NCBI RefSeq assembly: GCF_003693265.1
Contig: NZ_RDRE01000002.1
Location: 1 to 64,000 of the forward strand
Length of the DNA stretch: 64,000 nucleotides
Source of the DNA: Corynebacterium gottingense
GTDB taxonomy: Bacteria; Actinomycetota; Actinomycetes; Mycobacteriales; Mycobacteriaceae
Direction: 5' to 3'
The position numbers were made by a program, and so were the translations under genes. Below are positions 1 through 7,760 of this stretch, in pieces (position 1 is the first letter of the stretch; every line of letters begins with the position of its first letter). Under the pieces are notes generated by a model. The model made no database searches, was not told the DNA's origin, and saw only the letters and a program-made list of their open reading frames with translations.

Positions 1-93
1 CAGTGGTACAACACCGAACGCATCCAACAACGACTCAAGGGCCTGACCCCGATGCAATATCGAAATCAGACCCTTGAAGCCCTAACCACCTAG
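1..93 (+). pseudogene. IS3-family transposase (OrfB), 3' end only
   Basis: The first 30 codons read as the C-terminus of an IS3-family (IS150-like) DDE transposase: an open frame begins at base 1 and stops with TAG at 91-93. The tail contains QWYNTERIQQRLKG and LTPMQYR, which match the usual NxxRxHxxLxxxTPxQ-type end of rve-domain integrases. The gene begins outside the window, so whether the element is intact cannot be judged; it is typed here as partial. A typical right terminal repeat follows directly, so this is the true end of the element. Confidence 0.85.
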
Positions 94-103
94 AGTTAAA
101 CCA

Positions 104-127
104 GTCCAACTTTCGGGGGCCAGTTCA
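104..127. mobile_element. Right terminal inverted repeat of the IS3-family element
   Basis: Eleven bases after the transposase stop lies a 24-base block that starts GTCCAACTTTCGGGGG and ends CAGTTCA. Read on the minus strand it starts TGAACTGGCCCCC, the usual form of IS150/IS1206-group ends. Position 127 is therefore the probable IS boundary. The left end and any target duplication lie outside the window. Confidence 0.7.
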
Positions 128-184
128 TCCTGGGGGCCTTTCTTCTTGGTCGCACTTAGGGCGCGCGCTTCTCGACGCCTCCCG

Positions 185-970
185 CTACGCCGCGCGCTGC
201 GTCCCGTCCTTCTCGTCCTCGTCCTTGGTTGTCGGGGCGTTGATGTTGATGCTCGCGTACTCCATCAACCATTCTGCCACCGCAGAACGCACAGTCTCCC
301 CCTCTTCCACGCGCTCCGTCATCTCCTCGATGTCCTTGGTGGACATCACGCGCGTAATAAAGTTCAACCGGGTCGACTCGGTGCGGGTGAGCCTGCCGTC
401 TTTGATGATGGGGACGATGTTCTCCGGCAGACCCTGCTTCGCGGCCTCGCTGTCCTGGCAGGCCTGCGCGGGCGAGGGATCCACCGAGCGAACGTTTGCG
501 GGGAACGTGGCGACCATGGCGGCATACACCTCATCTTGGCGCTCGGCCTCGGACGCGCTACTCGTCGTGTTCTCGTCCGCGGCTCCGGCCGCCTCGTCGC
601 TCGGCTGCGCGAAGCTTGCCGCGGTCTGCGGATCCAGCTGCGTGAGGACCTGGCCCGTGCAGCCGACCACGATGTCGACGTTGTCTTCCTTCAGGATGTC
701 CAACGGGCTGCGCGACGCAAACGACGAGTTCGCCGCGAGGCCGACCGGGCGGCCGTACGCGGCGAGGACCTGGTTGTAGATCTCTCCGATGACCAGCTGC
801 TCCGGCGACGCCGGGTCGACGGCGATAGCGAGCGTCCCCTCTGCTCCGACGTTGAGTACGGTGGCAATCTCCGGCCGCTCAAACGGCGTGCAGGACGCGA
901 GGGACAGCGCGCTCGCTGTCACTATCGCCGCGGTGGCGACGCGTCGCCACCGCTGATTCACCTTGCCCAC
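185..970 (-). CDS. Putative secreted lipoprotein, substrate-binding-like
   Basis: A 261-residue protein with a lipoprotein signal: positive N-terminus (RWRR), hydrophobic stretch and lipobox LASC with the lipidated Cys at about residue 27. The mature part has the feel of a glycine-betaine-type periplasmic-binding fold (GAEGTLAIAVDPASPEQLVIGEIYNQ is the kind of opening seen there), with a later DNVDIVVGCTGQVL segment. No transporter genes adjoin it, so transport is an inference. The last 30 residues are acidic and Lys/Asp-rich. It lies 51 bases downstream of the stress-type membrane protein on the same strand. The IS element sits about 60 bases beyond its 3' end. Confidence 0.65.
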   Translation of the reverse strand: MGKVNQRWRRVATAAIVTASALSLASCTPFERPEIATVLNVGAEGTLAIAVDPASPEQLVIGEIYNQVLAAYGRPVGLAANSSFASRSPLDILKEDNVDIVVGCTGQVLTQLDPQTAASFAQPSDEAAGAADENTTSSASEAERQDEVYAAMVATFPANVRSVDPSPAQACQDSEAAKQGLPENIVPIIKDGRLTRTESTRLNFITRVMSTKDIEEMTERVEEGETVRSAVAEWLMEYASININAPTTKDEDEKDGTQRAA

Positions 971-1021
971 ACAGATCCCGTCCTCTCGGTCAGTACGTTC
1001 GGCCGTTTGGTCCTCTTGATC

Positions 1022-1543
1022 CTAACGCTCGTCGCCGTCGGCCCCCGGTAACGGGCGCTGCGGCTGCCCCATCGCGGCGATCATGTCGCGGGCGCGAGTG
1101 GCCACGTCCTGCTCCGCGAGCACGTCGTAGCGGCCCGCCACGATCGTGGTCGCGGAGGCGAAGTCGCGCTTGCCGCCGGTGAACCCGTACGCAAACGCCG
1201 CGGAAATGAGCCCAAACACAGCACCGCCGATGACGCACATAGACACCAGCAGCCAAGTGCTGCCCTCGGAGGCGAACATCCCCATAATGAGGCCGATGAA
1301 CAGCCCGAACCACATGCCGGAGAGCGCACCGCCGCCGAGCACGCGCGGCCAGGTGAGCCGCCCCGTGATGTTTTCCACCTGCATCAGGTCGACGCCGACG
1401 ATCGTGAGTTTTTCCACCGGGAACTCGTTGTCGGACAGGTTGTCCACGGCCGATTGCGCGTCCTGGTAGGTGCCAAAGCTGCCCACCGGCCAGCCGGTTG
1501 GGATCTCGCGGTTTTGCGGGCTTCGGAGCGAGGGGGATGTCAT
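1022..1543 (-). CDS. General stress protein 17M-like (YflT-type) membrane protein
   Basis: A 173-residue protein. The N-terminal half (about residues 15-60: GSFGTYQDAQSAVDNL, then VEKLTIVGVDL) matches the YflT/GSP17M domain, in which a short alpha-beta unit precedes membrane segments. Two hydrophobic spans follow (WFGLFIGLIMGMF and LLVSMCVIGGAVFGLISAAF). The ATG at 1543 is chosen because AAAGGAC lies seven bases before it; a longer frame upstream lacks a comparable site. Family members are induced by general stress in Bacillus, but their biochemical role is unknown. It is transcribed away from mrp and probably together with the downstream lipoprotein gene. Confidence 0.75.
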   Translation of the reverse strand: MTSPSLRSPQNREIPTGWPVGSFGTYQDAQSAVDNLSDNEFPVEKLTIVGVDLMQVENITGRLTWPRVLGGGALSGMWFGLFIGLIMGMFASEGSTWLLVSMCVIGGAVFGLISAAFAYGFTGGKRDFASATTIVAGRYDVLAEQDVATRARDMIAAMGQPQRPLPGADGDER

Positions 1544-1656
1544 GGTCGGTGTCCTTTCCGGGGAGTCAGCGGCCTGCGCGTGCAACGTCCACATCTTACC
1601 GCCCGCGCTCATGGCTGGACCGCGCTACGCCGTTTCTGCCACGTCGCGCGCCACCC

Positions 1657-1662
1657 TATACT
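1657..1662 (+). promoter_or_regulatory. Putative -10 element of mrp
   Basis: TATACT lies 12 bases before the mrp ATG at 1674, which would give a leader of only about five bases. The -35 region (near 1634) is weak. No good Shine-Dalgarno precedes the ATG, consistent with a near-leaderless transcript. Confidence 0.45.
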
Positions 1663-1673
1663 TGGTAGGCGTT

Positions 1674-2810
1674 ATGACTGACACTTCCCCGATTACCAAA
1701 GACGCCGTCTACGAGGCCCTCTCGCGTGTCGAGGACCCCGAGATTGGCAAGCCGATCACGCAGCTCAACATGGTCGAGTCCGTGTCCATTGACGGCAACG
1801 ATGTCGCCGTGGGCGTATACCTGACCATCGCCGGCTGCCCGATGCGAGACACCATCGAGTCCAACACGCGCGCGGTGCTCGAGGACCTCGAGGGCATAGG
1901 CGAAGTCTCGGTCACCTTGCACACAATGAGCGACGAGCAGCGGCGCGAGCTCGCGCAGTCCCTCCGCGGCCAGCAGAGCGGCCCCGCGATCCCGTTCGCC
2001 GACCCGAACTCGCGGACTCGCGTCTTCGCGGTCGCTTCGGGCAAGGGTGGCGTGGGCAAGAGCTCCATGACCGTCAATCTCGCCACGTCGCTGGCCAAGC
2101 AGGGGCTTTCCGTGGGCATTATCGACGCCGACATCTACGGCCACTCCATCCCCGGCCTCATGGGCTCCGCGGGGCAGGGCCCGACTGTGGTGGACGAGAT
2201 GCTCATGCCGCCGATCGCGCACGGCGTCCGCCACATCTCCGTCGGCCAGTTCGTGGAGGGCAACGCCCCGATCGTGTGGCGCGGCCCGATGCTCACCCGC
2301 GCCATCCAGCAGTTCCTCGCGGACGTGTACTGGGGCGACCTCGACGTCCTGTTCATGGACCTGCCGCCGGGGACCGGCGACGTGGCCATCACCGTGGCGC
2401 AGCTGGTACCCAACGCCGAGCTGCTCATCGTCACCACCCCGCAGGCCGCGGCCGCGGAGGTGGCGGAGCGCGCCGGCACGATCTCGCAGCAGACGGACCA
2501 GCCGATCGCGGGCGTGATTGAAAACATGGCGGGCATGGTCATGCCGGACGGCTCCACCATGCACATCTTCGGCGAGGGCGGCGGCGAGCAGGTCGCCGAG
2601 CGCCTCACCGCGCTGACGGATAATGAGGTCCCGCTGCTCGGGTCGATCCCGCTGGACCCGAAGCTGCGCGAGCACGGGGACACGGGCACGCCGGTCGTGC
2701 TCGATGAGCCCGACTCCCCCGCCGCCAAGGCCATCACGGAGGTTGCAAACAAACTAAAGATCCGCCGCACCTCGCTGGCGGGCAAGAGCTTGAACCTCGG
2801 CGTGAAGTAG
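1674..2810 (+). CDS. mrp: Mrp/ApbC-type iron-sulfur cluster carrier ATPase
   Basis: A 378-residue cytoplasmic P-loop ATPase that assembles or carries Fe-S clusters to apoproteins. Residues about 1-90 form a MIP18/DUF59 domain (EDPEIGKPITQLNMV). The deviant Walker A GKGGVGKSS is at about residue 123, followed by the switch DADIYGHS and the late DLPPGTGD motif. No CxxC cluster-bridging motif is obvious near the C-terminus. The ATG at 1674 starts the conserved domain; the frame stays open further upstream but that part overlaps the divergent gene and is not protein-like. It ends 19 bases from the convergent tatB. In mycobacteria mrp also sits near sigE and tatB. Confidence 0.93.
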   Translation: MTDTSPITKDAVYEALSRVEDPEIGKPITQLNMVESVSIDGNDVAVGVYLTIAGCPMRDTIESNTRAVLEDLEGIGEVSVTLHTMSDEQRRELAQSLRGQQSGPAIPFADPNSRTRVFAVASGKGGVGKSSMTVNLATSLAKQGLSVGIIDADIYGHSIPGLMGSAGQGPTVVDEMLMPPIAHGVRHISVGQFVEGNAPIVWRGPMLTRAIQQFLADVYWGDLDVLFMDLPPGTGDVAITVAQLVPNAELLIVTTPQAAAAEVAERAGTISQQTDQPIAGVIENMAGMVMPDGSTMHIFGEGGGEQVAERLTALTDNEVPLLGSIPLDPKLREHGDTGTPVVLDEPDSPAAKAITEVANKLKIRRTSLAGKSLNLGVK

Positions 2811-2829
2811 CCCCTGGCGCTGCCTGCGC

Positions 2830-3294
2830 CTAGGTGATGTCGGCCCAGGAGAATCCGCCGCCGGATGCGTCCGGCTTGCGCTTTCCTTGGGCGTCGCGCC
2901 GCGCCACCTGGCGGGTGGAGCCCCCGCCGGGCTCGCCCGGGTTGACGGGCGGCTTGGGGGTCCGGGCCTGCGGGTCGTCGCTAAGCGCCTCGCGCGGGTC
3001 GGTGTGTCCGGGGGCGTTCGCGTCCTTAACGTCATCGTCGAAAAGCATCTGCGCCATCGCACGCTTAGGGCCCATGGCGGCGTACTTGCTTACCTTCTGC
3101 ATGGGCGCGCGGAACTCCTCAAACTCCTCAAATTCGCCGTTGAGCTCCGCTTTCGCATTGTTGATGGCTTTGCGGGCCGCATAAATGGCTGCGCGGACGT
3201 CCTGGATCACGCCCGGCAGACGCTCGGGGCCGATGACGATGAGGCCGATGATGAGGATGAAGAAAATCTCGCCCCAGCCGATGTTGGAAAACAC
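2830..3294 (-). CDS. tatB: Sec-independent protein translocase subunit TatB
   Basis: A 154-residue TatB. One N-terminal membrane segment (FFILIIGLIVIGPERLPGVI, residues about 11-30) carries the GPERLP hinge typical of TatA/B. An amphipathic helix follows (DVRAAIYAARKAINNAKAEL), then a long polar Gly/Pro-rich tail. TatB and TatC form the receptor for twin-arginine substrates. The gene follows the anti-sigma gene by 12 bases and probably shares its transcript. No htrA gene intervenes, unlike M. tuberculosis. It converges on mrp. Confidence 0.92.
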   Translation of the reverse strand: MFSNIGWGEIFFILIIGLIVIGPERLPGVIQDVRAAIYAARKAINNAKAELNGEFEEFEEFRAPMQKVSKYAAMGPKRAMAQMLFDDDVKDANAPGHTDPREALSDDPQARTPKPPVNPGEPGGGSTRQVARRDAQGKRKPDASGGGFSWADIT

Positions 3295-3306
3295 TGCCTG
3301 CTCCCT

Positions 3307-3708
3307 CTACCCGCGGCGCCTCAGCGTACGGAAAACTACTTCCATCTTGTCCAACATGCTGCCGTGAGACTGCGCGGAGGGATCCGCCCCCGGACGGTCG
3401 GCGACGTCGTCGCTGCACAATTGCGCCAGCCGCTCGACCAGCGAGTCCGGGGCGTGCAGGTCGTCGTCGTTGCAACGGCGCACCCGTTGGGAGGTGCTTC
3501 GCTGCGCCTGCACCTCGGCGAAGCATTCCGCGCACTGCATCAGGTGCGAACGGGCGCGACGCGCCGCCGTAGCGCTGAGCTCGTTGTCGGTGAATGCGGC
3601 GATGGCCTCGGGGCTGAGGTGCTCGGTGGAGGAAAACTGCTTGCGCCGGGGTGCGCCGGATGACGCGGCCGACGGCATCTTCTTGCTCACCCTGCTCACC
3701 TCGCCCAC
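3307..3708 (-). CDS. cseE: Anti-sigma-E factor of the zinc-binding (ZAS) type
   Basis: A 133-residue soluble protein with the ZAS signature HLMQCAEC (H-x3-C-x2-C, residues about 56-63) inside a helical anti-sigma domain that opens LSPEAIAAFTDNELS. Proteins of this family hold an ECF sigma factor inactive and release it under stress. It follows sigE by about 120 bases on the same strand, the order found in C. glutamicum (sigE-cseE-tatB). No transmembrane segment is present, so it acts in the cytoplasm. The acidic and Arg-rich C-terminal half is poorly conserved. Confidence 0.88.
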   Translation of the reverse strand: MGEVSRVSKKMPSAASSGAPRRKQFSSTEHLSPEAIAAFTDNELSATAARRARSHLMQCAECFAEVQAQRSTSQRVRRCNDDDLHAPDSLVERLAQLCSDDVADRPGADPSAQSHGSMLDKMEVVFRTLRRRG

Positions 3709-3831
3709 TCAGTGCGCTCCTTTACTCCTCGTTCTCGCTCGATCGCATGTTCAGGCCACTGGCCCAATTTGCACCTAGCGTACGCCCGTCCGGCGCCGAG
3801 TGCGCTCACCGCCCCGCGCAGCAGGTCCAAA

Positions 3832-4446
3832 CTACCGCGCCCGGATCAGGTCCTTCGCCGCTTGATCGTGCTGTGCCTGCGCCTCCAGCGACGCGCGCAG
3901 CTGCTGTCGGCCACGGTGGATGCGCGAGCGGACCGTCCCCATCTTCACGCCGAGGGTGTCGGCGATCTCCTCGTAGGTCATCCCGACGACGTCACAAAGC
4001 ACCACGGCGACACGGAAGTCCGGGCCGAGCTCGTCCAGCGCGTGCTGGAGCGCGGGATCGAGGTTGGCCACCGTGTACGCCTGCTCCGGCGTCATGTCGG
4101 TGCCGGGGACGCGCTCGTAGTCCTCCGGCAGCGCCTCCATCCGGATCGTGGCGCGGTGGCGCACCATGTCCAGGAACAAATTGGTGGTGATGCGGTGCAG
4201 CCAGCCCTCGAATGTGCCGGGCTTGTAGCTCTTCAGGTTGCGGAAGACGCGCATGAACGTCTCCTGCGTGAGGTCCTCCGCGTCCTGCTGATTGCCGGAG
4301 AGGCGGAACGCAAGGCGGTAGACGCTGTCCGCGTGCTCCGCAACCAACTCGGCCCAGGTGGGCATCCCGCCCTGGCCAGCGTCAAACGCCGCAGTGCCCG
4401 TCAGCGTGTCGGCGTTCGGGGTGGGCTGCTCGCGCGGTGAAGTCAT
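3832..4446 (-). CDS. sigE: ECF sigma factor SigE
   Basis: A 204-residue ECF sigma factor. Region 2 (about residues 28-95) includes [19 protein letters not shown] and a W-L-RIxxN segment; region 4 includes [16 protein letters not shown] and [11 protein letters not shown], the DNA-binding helix. It directs RNA polymerase to envelope-stress promoters. The ATG at 4446 (MTSPREQ) is chosen; the frame runs on to 4497 but that extension is not conserved-looking. No clear ribosome-binding site precedes it, so a leaderless message is possible. It diverges from the O-methyltransferase gene, as in M. tuberculosis (Rv1220c-sigE), and shares with it a 109-base control region with tandem repeats. Confidence 0.93.
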   Translation of the reverse strand: MTSPREQPTPNADTLTGTAAFDAGQGGMPTWAELVAEHADSVYRLAFRLSGNQQDAEDLTQETFMRVFRNLKSYKPGTFEGWLHRITTNLFLDMVRHRATIRMEALPEDYERVPGTDMTPEQAYTVANLDPALQHALDELGPDFRVAVVLCDVVGMTYEEIADTLGVKMGTVRSRIHRGRQQLRASLEAQAQHDQAAKDLIRAR

Positions 4447-4476
4447 TGCTCTATTGTGGCAGAGATAACTAAGCCT

Positions 4477-4503
4477 GGGCAACACTTTGCCCGGCACTTT
4501 GCC
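4477..4503. promoter_or_regulatory. Tandem dyad repeats in the sigE/O-methyltransferase divergent region
   Basis: A perfect six-base dyad GGGCAACACTTTGCCC (4477-4492) is followed at once by a smaller related dyad GGCACTTTGCC (4493-4503), so CACTTTGCC occurs twice, 12 bases apart. The block lies 31-57 bases before the sigE ATG. Its position and symmetry suggest a regulator site; it could also form a small RNA hairpin. The binding protein is unknown. Confidence 0.4.
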
Positions 4504-4542
4504 TGGTGGCGGGTAACAATCCGCTCACGATCCGCAGCTCGC

Positions 4543-4548
4543 TATGAT
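4543..4548 (+). promoter_or_regulatory. Putative -10 of the O-methyltransferase gene
   Basis: TATGAT ends seven bases before the GTG at 4556, so transcription would begin on or next to the start codon. This supports the GTG rather than the ATGs that overlap the hexamer itself. Confidence 0.45.
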
Positions 4549-4555
4549 GTGCGGT

Positions 4556-5242
4556 GTGAGTGAGACAGCTTTTTCCCAAATGATCGCCTACATCGACCAG
4601 CGCGCGAACCACGCGAACGGCGCGGCGGACGCGGACCCGTTCAGCCAAGGGCTCGAGGTCGCCCGCGTTGAGGCCGAGGAGAACGGCGTGAGCCTGCCCT
4701 CCCCGACCGTGGGCACGCTGCTGACAACCCTCGCCGCGGCGGGCGCGCGCGCAGACGCCGCGCAGGGCGCCGTCGCCGTCACCCCGGCCGCGGGCACCGT
4801 GGGCCTGCACCTGCTGCGCGGCCTGCCGGAAAAGTCCACCCTGACCTGCATCGAGCCCGAGGCCGCGCTGCAGTCCGGCACGAAGGCCGCAGTGCGCGCC
4901 GCGGGGTACGCGCCCTCTCGGGTCCGCTTCCTCACCGCCCGTCCGCTCGATGTGATGGGCCGCCTGGCCAATGACGCCTACCAGGTCATCTACGCGGACG
5001 TCTCGCCCGTTGAGCTCGGGGCGATCATCGACGCCGCGTGGCCCCTCCTCACCCCCGGCGGCACCCTCGTGCTCGCCGGCTCACTGCTGGACGGCACGGT
5101 CGCCGACGCCACCCGCCGCGACCGCGCGACCGCGGCCGCCCGCGAGGCGGACGACTACGCGGAGACCTTCGCGGCAGAGCACGGTGGCGTCGTCACGCGT
5201 CTGCCCCTCGACGGGGGCCTGACGCTGGTAACGAAGCGCTAG
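4556..5242 (+). CDS. SAM-dependent O-methyltransferase (Rv1220c-like)
   Basis: A 228-residue Rossmann-fold methyltransferase of the class I O-methyltransferase group. The glycine-rich SAM segment is modified here ([25 protein letters not shown]), the acidic strand end being CIEPE; motif III-like YQVIYADVS and the post-motif [11 protein letters not shown] follow. The substrate is unknown. The GTG at 4556 is preferred because upstream ATGs overlap a -10 hexamer. It is divergent from sigE, a neighbourhood conserved in actinobacteria, and its stop codon overlaps the 3' end of glgC by four bases. Confidence 0.8.
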   Translation: MSETAFSQMIAYIDQRANHANGAADADPFSQGLEVARVEAEENGVSLPSPTVGTLLTTLAAAGARADAAQGAVAVTPAAGTVGLHLLRGLPEKSTLTCIEPEAALQSGTKAAVRAAGYAPSRVRFLTARPLDVMGRLANDAYQVIYADVSPVELGAIIDAAWPLLTPGGTLVLAGSLLDGTVADATRRDRATAAAREADDYAETFAAEHGGVVTRLPLDGGLTLVTKR

Positions 5243-6456
5243 ATCACTTCGTTCTTGCCAACGGCGACCACGCCGTTGTCGGAGACCTTGTAGCGCTCGC
5301 GATCGCGCTGCGGGTCCACGCCGATGATCTCACCATCGGACACGTAGACGTTCTTGTCCAGAATGCAGTGGCGCACCACTGCCCCCTTGCCCACGCGCAC
5401 GCCCGGCATGAGCACGGACCCCTCCACGGTCGCGCCCTCTTCCACGCGCACGTCCGTGGACAGGACGGAATTGCGCACCGTCGCGCCGGAGATGATGGAA
5501 CCGGAGGCCACGATGGACTCCTGTGCGATGCCGCCCATGACGAACTTGGCGGGCGGGAGGTTGCCGTCCTCGGTGGAGTGGATCGGCCACGCGTTGTTGT
5601 AGAGGTTGAAGATCGGGTGCGAGGAGATCAGGTCCATGTGCGCCTCGTAGAACGAGTCGATGGTGCCGACGTCGCGCCAGTACCCCTTGTCGCGCTCGGT
5701 CGCGCCCGGCACGTGGTTCTCGGAGAAGTCGTAGACGTTCGCCTCGCCCTGGTTCACAAAGTACGGGATGATGTCCCCGCCCATGTCGTGGGCGGAGTCC
5801 TCGTTCTGCTCATCCTCCAGCAAGGCCTGCACGAGCGCCTCGGTGGAAAAGACGTAGTTGCCCATGGACGCGAACGTCACGTTCGGGTCATCCGGGGTAC
5901 CCGGCGGGTTGGCCGGCTTTTCCAGGAACTCCGTGATCGTGCCGTTTTCGTCGGACTGGATGCAGCCGAACGCTGTGGCCTCCGCACGCGGCACGCGGAT
6001 GCCGGCGACGGTGGCTGACTTGCCCGAGGCGATGTGGTTTTCCACCATCTGCGACGGGTCCATGCGGTAGACGTGGTCCGCGCCGAAGACGAGGACGTAG
6101 TCCGGTTTGTCGTCATAAATGAGGTTGAGCGACTGCACGATCGCGTCCGCCGAGCCGTTGTACCAGCGCTTACCGCGGCGCTGCTGCGCGGGCACGGACG
6201 CGATGTACTGCGGGGTTGGGCCGGACACGTTCCACGCGGTGGCGACGTGGCGGTCGAGCGAGTGGGACTTGTACTGCGTCAACACGGCGATGCGCATGTA
6301 CCCCGCGTTGACCAGGTTGGACAGAACGAAGTCGATGAGGCGGTAGTTACCGCCAAACGGGACTGCAGGCTTGGCACGGTCGGCGGTCAGGGGGAACAGT
6401 CGCTTCCCTTCGCCGCCCGCGAGGACGATGGCGAGGACTCTTGGCTGGCTTTTCAC
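5239..6456 (-). CDS. glgC: Glucose-1-phosphate adenylyltransferase (ADP-glucose pyrophosphorylase)
   Basis: A 405-residue enzyme making ADP-glucose from ATP and glucose-1-phosphate, the committed step of bacterial glycogen synthesis. The N-terminus carries the nucleotidyltransferase signature [13 protein letters not shown] and KPAVPFGG; later come [18 protein letters not shown] and FLEKP. The C-terminal 120 residues form hexapeptide repeats ([28 protein letters not shown]). The GTG at 6456 begins V-K-S-Q just before the domain; a TTG at 6480 is an alternative start. It diverges from glgA, so both glycogen genes share one 132-base control region. Confidence 0.95.
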   Translation of the reverse strand: MKSQPRVLAIVLAGGEGKRLFPLTADRAKPAVPFGGNYRLIDFVLSNLVNAGYMRIAVLTQYKSHSLDRHVATAWNVSGPTPQYIASVPAQQRRGKRWYNGSADAIVQSLNLIYDDKPDYVLVFGADHVYRMDPSQMVENHIASGKSATVAGIRVPRAEATAFGCIQSDENGTITEFLEKPANPPGTPDDPNVTFASMGNYVFSTEALVQALLEDEQNEDSAHDMGGDIIPYFVNQGEANVYDFSENHVPGATERDKGYWRDVGTIDSFYEAHMDLISSHPIFNLYNNAWPIHSTEDGNLPPAKFVMGGIAQESIVASGSIISGATVRNSVLSTDVRVEEGATVEGSVLMPGVRVGKGAVVRHCILDKNVYVSDGEIIGVDPQRDRERYKVSDNGVVAVGKNEVI

Positions 6457-6574
6457 GCCCACCAGAGTATTGAAAAGCAACGTCTCCCGCAGTGGCTATG
6501 TACACATTTTCACCACTTTAGGGGGACGCACCACACCTCCCGTTCAGGTTCCTGCAGCGTCGCGCATTCCTCAC

Positions 6575-6580
6575 TACTGT
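6575..6580 (+). promoter_or_regulatory. Putative -10 of glgA
   Basis: TACTGT ends eight bases before the glgA ATG at 6589; this spacing implies a leaderless or nearly leaderless transcript. No Shine-Dalgarno-like sequence is visible before the ATG. Confidence 0.4.
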
Positions 6581-6588
6581 TGGGGCTC

Positions 6589-7743
6589 ATGAGAGTCGGA
6601 ATGATGACCAGAGAGTACCCACCGGAGGTCTACGGTGGTGCCGGCGTGCACGTCACTGAGCTGACGCGCTTTATGCGCGAGCTTATCGACGTCGACGTGC
6701 ACTGCATGGGGAAGCCGCGCAAGATGGACAACGTCTACGTCCACGGCGTAGACCCGGAGCTCACCGACGCGAACGGCGCGATCAAGACGCTGTCCACCGG
6801 CCTGCGCATGGCCAACGCGGCGAGCGGGTTGGACCTGGTGCACTCCCACACCTGGTACGCGGGCCTGGGCGGCCACCTGGCATCCCAGCTCCACGAAATC
6901 CCGCACGTGGTCACCGCGCACTCGCTGGAGCCGGACCGCCCGTGGAAGCGCGAGCAGCTCGGCGGAGGCTACAACGTTTCCTCCTGGAGCGAGCGGAATG
7001 CCATGGAGTACGCCGACGCGGTCATCGCGGTGTCCTCCGGCATGAAGGACGCGATCCTGCGGGCGTACCCGCGCATTGAGCCGGACAAGGTCCACGTGGT
7101 GCTCAACGGGATCGACACCGATAACTGGTATCCCGGCCAGGCGACGATTCTGGAGGAGCTCGGGGTGGACCCGGCGAAGCCGGTCGTCTCGTTCGTCGGC
7201 CGAATCACCCGCCAGAAGGGTGTGCCCCACCTGCTCAAGGCGGCGCAGCAGTTCGACGAGGATGTGCAACTGATCCTCTGCGCCGGCGCCCCGGACACCC
7301 CGGAGATTGCGGCGGAGACGCAGGGGCTCGTCGAGAAGCTGCGCGCGCAGCGCGACGGCATCTTCTGGGTGCAGGACATGCTGCCGCCGGAGAAGATCCG
7401 CGAGGTCTACGCTTCGTCGGACGTGTTCGTCTGCCCGTCGATCTACGAGCCGCTGGGCATCGTCAACCTGGAGGCCATGGCGTGCGAGACCGCCGTGGTG
7501 GCGTCGCGAGTCGGCGGCATCCCGGAGGTCGTGGTTGACGGCGAGACCGGCACCCTCGTTGATTACGACGAGCACGATCCGGAGGCCTTTGAGCACGCCC
7601 TCGCCGAGGCAGTCAACGCGCTGGCCGGGGACCCGGAGACGGCGAAGCGCATGGGTGCCGCGGGCCTGGCGCGCGCCCGCGACACGTTCTCCTGGTCTAC
7701 TATCGCGCAGGAAACCGTGGACGTATACAAGAAGCTGCTGTAG
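6589..7743 (+). CDS. glgA: Glycogen synthase, actinobacterial GT4 type
   Basis: A 384-residue GT-B glycosyltransferase. The N-terminus MRVGMMTREYPPEVYGGAG holds the acceptor-side glycine loop; the nucleotide-sugar site is marked by SFVGRITRQKG, and the E-x7-E motif by YEPLGIVNLEAMACE. It uses the ADP-glucose made by the divergent glgC product. Mycobacterial relatives (GlgM) join ADP-glucose to glucose-1-phosphate to give maltose-1-phosphate, so that reaction is equally possible; the sequence alone does not separate the two. The gene is short compared with the GT5 GlgA of enterics (about 480 residues), as expected for this group. The next gene begins 17 bases later. Confidence 0.92.
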   Translation: MRVGMMTREYPPEVYGGAGVHVTELTRFMRELIDVDVHCMGKPRKMDNVYVHGVDPELTDANGAIKTLSTGLRMANAASGLDLVHSHTWYAGLGGHLASQLHEIPHVVTAHSLEPDRPWKREQLGGGYNVSSWSERNAMEYADAVIAVSSGMKDAILRAYPRIEPDKVHVVLNGIDTDNWYPGQATILEELGVDPAKPVVSFVGRITRQKGVPHLLKAAQQFDEDVQLILCAGAPDTPEIAAETQGLVEKLRAQRDGIFWVQDMLPPEKIREVYASSDVFVCPSIYEPLGIVNLEAMACETAVVASRVGGIPEVVVDGETGTLVDYDEHDPEAFEHALAEAVNALAGDPETAKRMGAAGLARARDTFSWSTIAQETVDVYKKLL

Positions 7744-7760
7744 AGGAAACAGAACTAAGT

